A stretch of DNA of 10,265 nucleotides from CAWEZN01 sp964498015 (GTDB taxonomy: Bacteria; Zixibacteria; MSB-5A5; GN15; PGXB01), in contig CAZCFT010000086.1 of assembly GCA_964498015.1 (NCBI GenBank), positions 1 through 10,265 of the forward strand, written 5' to 3'. Shown in pieces: positions 6,085 through 10,265 of the stretch; the first letter of the stretch is position 1, and each line of letters starts with the position of its first letter. Both the position numbers and the translations under genes were made by a program. The notes beneath the pieces are model-generated. The model was not told the DNA's origin. It saw nothing but the letters and a program-made list of their open reading frames with translations, and did not search any database.

Positions 6085-7008
6085 TCAGTCCGGCGTCTGA
6101 GGAACAATTTTTACGGAGTCGGCTGATAAATAGAGAATATAAAAATAGGGAGGAAGCGTCACCTTGACAGGGGCAAAATCATTTTCGCCCATTTGGGAAT
6201 AATCGGCAACAGCGACAATCCGTCTGCTTGATAGCGTGTCGATAGCCTGAGGTTCCCCGCCTATTCTCAACTCAATCTTAGGCGGGAAGACATCCGCAGT
6301 ATTGTCCGTCGGAGCATTTATTAATCTTACCGCGATATTGGGAAAAAGGCGGCTCTTTATGGGGACAATATGCACGGTAATATCGACCGAATCCTGCTTG
6401 ATAGACGTTCCATATATCCCTGGACTCTGCACCGGCGCTCTGATAGTCAGATCGTTTCTTACCCCCTCAAGCGTTTTCTCGATCGTCTCCAGAAAGCTCA
6501 GCCCATTCAGAAGTGATGCCGGCCCCACCACGCTGACCGTTGGAGGGGAAATAGAATCGTTTCCCTTTACGGCGTATCCGTCGGCAGGATGCACATTCAC
6601 TCTCGATTTCATTGGCAGTTTTTTTTCAACCTTGCGATCGCAAGCGATATCCCATTCCCGCGGAGAAACCACTTTGACTAATTCGATTTTTTCTTTCTGC
6701 ACAAGAGTCAGATTATCAAGGGTAATTGCGGCCTTGAGTTTTCCGGGACTGTTGCGATTGATCATCAATCTCAGGCCGCCGCGTTTCCAGTCGCTTCGCA
6801 GTAACTTTTTCCCGGTGGCGGACACGGTAACTGTCACTGATTCCGGCGGCGGTTCTGTCAAAAGCAATTTACTTGATATGTCAACCTGCGTCACGGCGAG
6901 AGTAACCTCTTCCTGATATACCTTATTGGTCGCAACATGAATCCAAAGAAGGGAGGCCAAGATCAAAGCGGCCAGTTTCACCCAAAGATTTTCAAACAGT
7001 TTCGGCAT
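6085..7008 (-). CDS. ybbR: YbbR-domain membrane-anchored protein (CdaR-like)
   Basis: A 307-residue protein with one N-terminal membrane anchor (about residues 8-26, containing the family-typical NLWVKLAALI and LLW) followed by an extracytoplasmic beta-rich part. That part contains about three YbbR-type repeats (roughly 31-115, 126-215 and 220-305). The second is the clearest, with the pattern ADGYAVKG then PPTVSVVGPAS. In Firmicutes such a protein, CdaR, binds and regulates the diadenylate cyclase CdaA and is usually encoded directly after it. Here the preceding gene is instead a small zinc-ribbon protein, whose stop codon lies 3 bases before this ATG, and no cyclase is present in the window. 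There is no clear ribosome-binding site, so translation is probably coupled. Family membership is confident; a role in c-di-AMP signalling is only inference. Confidence 0.87.
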   Translation of the reverse strand: MPKLFENLWVKLAALILASLLWIHVATNKVYQEEVTLAVTQVDISSKLLLTEPPPESVTVTVSATGKKLLRSDWKRGGLRLMINRNSPGKLKAAITLDNLTLVQKEKIELVKVVSPREWDIACDRKVEKKLPMKSRVNVHPADGYAVKGNDSISPPTVSVVGPASLLNGLSFLETIEKTLEGVRNDLTIRAPVQSPGIYGTSIKQDSVDITVHIVPIKSRLFPNIAVRLINAPTDNTADVFPPKIELRIGGEPQAIDTLSSRRIVAVADYSQMGENDFAPVKVTLPPYFYILYLSADSVKIVPQTPD

Positions 7009-7011
7009 AGT

Positions 7012-7206
7012 CTATTTATTGGAGAGTCCGATTTGCCTGCCATAGCTGATTTCGCCATTGTCAATACGGATAGAAAATCCGCACTCCGGATTGGCGCATA
7101 CCCAGGCTTTGTAGGTTATAGCGGCCCCATCGCGTCCGTAGTCGGAGAGAGGAAGAAGCCGTCCCTTGCCGCATTTTTGGCAGATTGGAAATTCAATTTC
7201 AAACAT
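7012..7206 (-). CDS. Small zinc-ribbon protein of unknown function
   Basis: A 64-residue protein with four cysteines arranged as two knuckles, CQKC (C9, C12) and C37-x4-C42 (CANPEC), separated by 24 residues. This is a typical zinc-ribbon layout. The middle has a DYGRDG segment and an aromatic YKAWVC strand; the tail is short and polar. Its start is well supported: GAGGAT lies about 6 bases before the ATG. It is the first gene of a tight operon (3 bases to ybbR, then tsaD). Zinc ribbons of this size may bind nucleic acid or protein partners, or act as chaperones or assembly factors; no specific family name can be given. Genuine coding is supported by the ribosome-binding site, the intact cysteines and the operon packing. 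Confidence 0.82.
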   Translation of the reverse strand: MFEIEFPICQKCGKGRLLPLSDYGRDGAAITYKAWVCANPECGFSIRIDNGEISYGRQIGLSNK

Positions 7207-7488
7207 AGCAGATCCTCATTATGTTTTTTGCTCCTGTATTCTTAATACTGTCAGTTGGTCCAATTTCCTCCGGTTGATATGTTCAAATCCGGCTTATTAG
7301 ATAAATTTCCTGATTCATTCTGATAATAACAGCAGAAGTCACTTTGTCCAAACCGCTCCGTCAATAACCGGATTATCTAACTCGCCAACCCGGCCATGCA
7401 ATGGCGCTGACAGAAGATATGAAATTATTGACCGCCATTCAACCATAATTTTCAGTCCGGCGCCTGACGGAGAGGAGACTCTGAATGA
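7207..7488. other. 282-base intergenic region between the propeller gene and the zinc-ribbon operon
   Basis: No convincing gene is seen. The stretch holds two small perfect hairpins, GCCAT/ATGGC (7393-7397 and 7401-7405) and GTATT/AATAC (7236-7240 and 7244-7248), neither with a T-tract. An imperfect palindrome around GGCGCC lies near 7460, just after the propeller stop codon. On the minus strand a GGAGG near 7267-7271 precedes a TTG that opens only 14 codons. No good -35/-10 pair was found for the zinc-ribbon operon, so its promoter may be of a non-sigma70 type, or transcription may run through from the M20-propeller pair. Confidence 0.5.
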
Positions 7489-8955
7489 CTATCGAGCCAA
7501 AGCGGGATTCTTATACCAAAATCGGGTCAGGCCGCGGTCGGAGCCGAGCCAAAGATAGTCGCCATCGAAAGCCATATCTCCTATATCCAGAGAGAGAAGA
7601 CCATCATCTTTGGTAAATAACTGGCGTCTGGTCTTTGCTCCCAGAGTGAATATCAGCAGACCATTTGTCGTTGCCACCGCCAAAGTTGAATCTTTAATTG
7701 CGATTTTCCGAGCTCCGCCATAATTGTTCGCCTCCGGATAAGAGGCAATATCTGCCGTCTGCAGATTGATGGAAATCAGATTGTTTTCCAAAGCGAGCCA
7801 GACGGCGTCCGACGAATGAGTAATGTCATAAATTTGATCTTTGTCAGATATTTCGGGGGCTGACAGAAGGTTTAGTTTCGCCGATTTCAGGTCCAGCCGA
7901 TATGCGCCTCCGGAAGCGCCAATCCAAATCGCATCGTCCACTTTGTCGAGGCATGAAATAGACAGAGAAGATAGCATTGTCTTTGTGTCTTTCCCTGATG
8001 TATCAGGTTTCAAACGCAGAAGATTCAAGCCAAAAGCTGTCCCGGCGAACAGAGTATCGCCGGACACAAGAATTGTCGTCACTTGATTGACAGAAAGTCC
8101 GGAAGAACGCCGAAGGCGATCGGTGATTTTCAGACTCTTTTTGTCTATGACCAAGATGCCATTATCGGTAGCCGCATAGATTTTTTCATCATCGGCGGCA
8201 AGATCATTCACATTTTCCGCTCGTGAGACGAATGTTCCTTCGGTCTCGACATAATCGAAATCATTATTATGCCAATCGAAAATTGTTATTCCAGTGCGAT
8301 ATGAATTTCGTGATTCGCCTCCCAAATAGAGGATACCGTTATCCAAATAAATCGTAGAGACATTCTCCTGCAACAATCCAAATTGCAGAATCTCAAGTCT
8401 CAGGATTGAAATATCGGAATGTAATGCGCCCAGTCCCCAGGTTCCGATCCAGAGATTTGACCAGCCGTCATCGACAATATCCGTAATTGGGAATTTCTTC
8501 CCATATTCATCGATCAGAGATCCTGATGATATATAATTGTATCCAAATGGAGGAATGTAAGACGGGCCGGGTTGGACATGGCGCCCTGAGACCTGTTTGT
8601 CGGGAAAGGTATCGACTGAGTTCCAATATCCAAAGGCGCCGTTGTACTCATAAGAGCCATTATCTGTTCTTGCCCATATAAAATTGTCGTCGCGCGAGGC
8701 CCTTATTTCCCGAATATTTTCGCCGGAAAATCCTGCAATTCCTGTCATCGGATCAGCCCATTGTCCGGTTTTCACATTATATCGAGTAATTCCATTGGTA
8801 GCGCCGAAGTAGATATAGTCAAATCCGACTGCTATGGAACTAATGTAGGAGAAATCGCTGTAATTGACAACTTGGCCGGGCAGAATATTATCAGCAAGGC
8901 TTGAACTCATGAGAAATGTTATTAATATTAGAAGCAATCTGGAAAGCAGAGTCAT
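7489..8955 (-). CDS. Secreted beta-propeller protein of the two-component-regulator-propeller (Reg_prop) type
   Basis: A 488-residue protein with a signal peptide (hydrophobic LLLILITFLM, cleavage near residue 21). Almost the whole mature part is a series of about ten propeller strand groups of the form x-I-x-x-(D/G)-x-x-(I/L)W(I/L)G-(T/S)-x-x-G-(L/I)-x-x-(L/Y). Clear examples are IYFGATNGITRY (about 48-59), LWIGTWGLGAL (168-178), IYAATDNGILVI (259-270), LFAGTAFGLNLL (302-313), IWIGASGGAYRL (343-354) and LWLGSDRGLTRF (468-479). In hybrid sensor kinases such propellers sense ligands outside the cytoplasm. Here there is no transmembrane, kinase or DNA-binding domain and no T9SS sorting tail, so it is a free or periplasmic propeller. 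The ATG overlaps the stop codon of the upstream M20 gene by four bases (ATGA), with no separate ribosome-binding site, indicating translational coupling. Ligand and function are unknown. Confidence 0.88.
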   Translation of the reverse strand: MTLLSRLLLILITFLMSSSLADNILPGQVVNYSDFSYISSIAVGFDYIYFGATNGITRYNVKTGQWADPMTGIAGFSGENIREIRASRDDNFIWARTDNGSYEYNGAFGYWNSVDTFPDKQVSGRHVQPGPSYIPPFGYNYISSGSLIDEYGKKFPITDIVDDGWSNLWIGTWGLGALHSDISILRLEILQFGLLQENVSTIYLDNGILYLGGESRNSYRTGITIFDWHNNDFDYVETEGTFVSRAENVNDLAADDEKIYAATDNGILVIDKKSLKITDRLRRSSGLSVNQVTTILVSGDTLFAGTAFGLNLLRLKPDTSGKDTKTMLSSLSISCLDKVDDAIWIGASGGAYRLDLKSAKLNLLSAPEISDKDQIYDITHSSDAVWLALENNLISINLQTADIASYPEANNYGGARKIAIKDSTLAVATTNGLLIFTLGAKTRRQLFTKDDGLLSLDIGDMAFDGDYLWLGSDRGLTRFWYKNPALAR

Positions 8956-10148
8956 TCAGGGTGGCTTTCGAAAAATTTGAATACTGCCGCCGTTAATAGA
9001 ACTGTGCCATAGAATATGCTTTTTTCGTCAACCATGAAATCCGACGTATGCCATGGTCTGTTGGCCCCGATTCTGCTATTTTGGATTCCGAGTCTGCAAA
9101 AGGCTCCGGTGACTTTCTGCAAATAGAAAGCAAAATCCTCGCCACCCATAGCTTGCGGAGCATCGACGATCTTATCCCTTCCGAAAAACTCACGGTACAC
9201 TTCAGCGAAAATATCATTTGCCGCTTTATCATTGGAGAGAACCGGATATTCTGCAATGAAGTCGATCTTATATTTGGCCCCTCGAGCGCGGCATATTCCG
9301 TCGGCTGTCCTTTTTAAAAGATGTGGAATCATCTTCAAACTGTCCGGCGAGAGAGTTCTGGCCGTGCCGCGAAGAATCGCCTCGTCGGCTATGACATTGC
9401 GCGCCGTACCACCCCTAATTGTGCCAAATGTGATAACTACCGGCTTCAGGGGGTCAATCTCACGCGAAACGATCTTCTGCATCGATTCCACTATCTCAGC
9501 CGCGGTGGCGATGGAATCGACCCCAAGATGCGGGCGGGCGGCGTGCCCTCCCCGGCCGATAACTGTGATATCAAAATCTGTCACCGAGGCCATCATGGGA
9601 CCGTCTCGCAAACCGATTTTTCCGACAGGAATGCTTGGGTCGGTATGGAGACCGAAAATCATTTTGACCTCGGGGTTCTTCAGAACTTTTTCCCTGATCA
9701 ACGCTTCCGCCCCTCCCGGGGGCATTTCTTCAGCAGGCTGGAAAAGGAATTTCACACACCCGGGCAATTCATTTTTGTACTTATTAAGAATAAGCGCCGT
9801 TCCCATGACAATGGCGGCGTGAACATCATGACCGCAGGCGTGCATGATGCCCCTGTTTTTTGATTTGAACGAAATCGGAGCTTTTTCGTCAATAGGCAGG
9901 GCATCAATATCCGAACGAACTGCGACGGCTTGTTTTTTTCTTTCATTAATCAGGGCCACCGCGCCTGTCTTCATTTTCAGAGGCTGGAGTTTTAGGCCCT
10001 CATGGCGCAGAATATTTTTTATGAATTGAGTAGTTCGATACTCTTCATTTGACAGTTCGGGATTCTGGTGAAACCACCGCCGCCATTTTACTTGCAGAGG
10101 ATACAATTTCTCGGCTAAAACCAATATATTTTTTTCTTTCTTCTGCAT
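8952..10148 (-). CDS. M20 family metallo-amidohydrolase (hippurate hydrolase / N-acyl-amino-acid deacylase type)
   Basis: A complete 398-residue cytoplasmic enzyme of the M20D group, which hydrolyses N-acyl amino acids or related amides with a two-metal centre. The visible motifs are complete: RWFHQNPELS (24-33), RSDIDALPI (78-86), MHACGHDVH (102-110, with C105 and H107 as metal ligands), the catalytic acidic pair QPAEE (137-141), GLHTDP (166-171), the dimer-lid GRGGHAARPH (198-207), MGGEDFAFY (334-342) and the C-terminal WHTSDF (366-371). No signal peptide is seen. Possible substrates include hippurate-like acyl amino acids, N-acetyl-diaminopimelate or indole-acetyl amino acids; sequence alone does not choose among them. 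The start ATG lacks a good Shine-Dalgarno sequence, but no other in-frame start lies near and the N-terminus fits the family. It is the first gene of a pair with the propeller protein, whose ATG overlaps this stop codon. Confidence 0.94.
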   Translation of the reverse strand: MQKKEKNILVLAEKLYPLQVKWRRWFHQNPELSNEEYRTTQFIKNILRHEGLKLQPLKMKTGAVALINERKKQAVAVRSDIDALPIDEKAPISFKSKNRGIMHACGHDVHAAIVMGTALILNKYKNELPGCVKFLFQPAEEMPPGGAEALIREKVLKNPEVKMIFGLHTDPSIPVGKIGLRDGPMMASVTDFDITVIGRGGHAARPHLGVDSIATAAEIVESMQKIVSREIDPLKPVVITFGTIRGGTARNVIADEAILRGTARTLSPDSLKMIPHLLKRTADGICRARGAKYKIDFIAEYPVLSNDKAANDIFAEVYREFFGRDKIVDAPQAMGGEDFAFYLQKVTGAFCRLGIQNSRIGANRPWHTSDFMVDEKSIFYGTVLLTAAVFKFFESHPE

Positions 10149-10194
10149 AGTATAGAATAAAGATACTCAAAAATTGCCTCTTAAAGTAGCCCTT

Positions 10195-10223
10195 TTTAAA
10201 CAAGGCAGGATTGGTAATGTCAA
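10195..10223 (-). promoter_or_regulatory. Sigma70-like promoter for the M20-propeller pair
   Basis: Read on the minus strand, a perfect -35 box TTGACA (10218-10223) is followed by a 17-base spacer and TTTAAA (10195-10200, four of six -10 positions). Transcription would start near 10188, giving a leader of about 40 bases before the M20 start codon at 10148. The rest of the region upstream to the window edge shows no further feature I can support. Confidence 0.55.
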
Positions 10224-10265
10224 GTTTTGTGTGTAGAATGGTGTATCCATTATTTGCATCTTCGA

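Noticed and set aside
6078..6107. Upstream TTG start for tsaD at 6107
   Set aside because: It adds ten arginine-rich residues not typical of TsaD and overlaps the end of ybbR. The ATG at 6077 gives the standard family N-terminus.
6302..6916. 204-codon open frame on the plus strand opposite ybbR
   Set aside because: Antisense to a gene with recognised YbbR repeats and a membrane anchor; no plausible ribosome-binding context or family pattern.
7226..7271. 14-codon leader-peptide candidate on the minus strand (GGAGG then TTG) upstream of the zinc-ribbon gene
   Set aside because: TTG start with only 3 bases of spacing, no run of regulatory codons, and no terminator/antiterminator pair behind it.
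9232..9863. Two long plus-strand open frames (9232-9822 and 9321-9863) opposite the M20 gene
   Set aside because: Both are antisense to a gene with a full set of M20 catalytic motifs and neither has a recognisable fold signature.
10217..10265. Possible start of a divergent plus-strand gene (ATG at 10217 with AGGA at 10207-10210), open to the window edge
   Set aside because: Only 16 codons are visible, they show no recognisable pattern, and the start overlaps the predicted -35 box of the M20 promoter. Sequence beyond the window is needed to decide.
1..10265. Mobile elements, CRISPR arrays, defence or toxin-antitoxin modules
   Set aside because: I saw no transposase or integrase motifs, no regularly spaced repeats of CRISPR length, and no toxin, nuclease or methyltransferase motifs in any supported frame.

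Overview
The window looks like ordinary chromosome from an uncultured, moderate-GC, Gram-negative bacterium, probably of the FCB superphylum (Zixibacteria, Marinimicrobia and Fibrobacteres-like lineages). The main clue is a large secreted protein that ends in a type IX secretion (T9SS) type A sorting domain with the hallmark QNYPNPFNPST motif. A secreted beta-propeller protein of the two-component-regulator-propeller type, also common in that group, supports this. A run of exactly 100 N inside the secreted-protein gene shows that this is a scaffold from a draft or metagenome assembly. The phylum assignment is inference, as no rRNA gene is present.

Layout from left to right. (1) A minus-strand NAD(P)-dependent ornithine cyclodeaminase/mu-crystallin family gene (1-981) and a plus-strand AdhE-type acylating aldehyde dehydrogenase gene (1346-2782) diverge from a 364-base intergenic region. 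That region has a well-formed sigma70-like promoter for each gene, an inverted repeat at each promoter, and between them a block of short repeated motifs that looks like a dispersed intergenic repeat. (2) A plus-strand T9SS-exported multidomain protein (2965-4926), interrupted by the assembly gap and closed by a strong intrinsic terminator (4953-4989). (3) A convergent minus-strand block. A tight operon of a zinc-ribbon protein, a YbbR-domain membrane-anchored protein and TsaD (7206 down to 5073) is preceded by a 282-base non-coding stretch. Upstream of that is a second minus-strand pair, an M20 amidohydrolase and a secreted beta-propeller protein, joined by a 4-base ATGA overlap (10148 down to 7489). 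A consensus-like promoter lies just upstream of the M20 gene.

How the genes work together: TsaD makes the universal tRNA t6A modification and is the housekeeping anchor. YbbR proteins usually accompany the diadenylate cyclase CdaA, but no cyclase is visible here. The cyclodeaminase-like enzyme and the aldehyde dehydrogenase may share a nitrogen/carbon catabolic context, but only their divergent arrangement suggests it. The M20 peptidase and the propeller protein are translationally coupled, yet one lacks a signal peptide and the other has one. I see no transposase, phage gene, CRISPR array, toxin-antitoxin pair, tRNA or rRNA, and no convincing new defence or biosynthetic system. The items most worth a second look are the intergenic repeat block, the YbbR operon lacking cdaA, and the M20-propeller pair.
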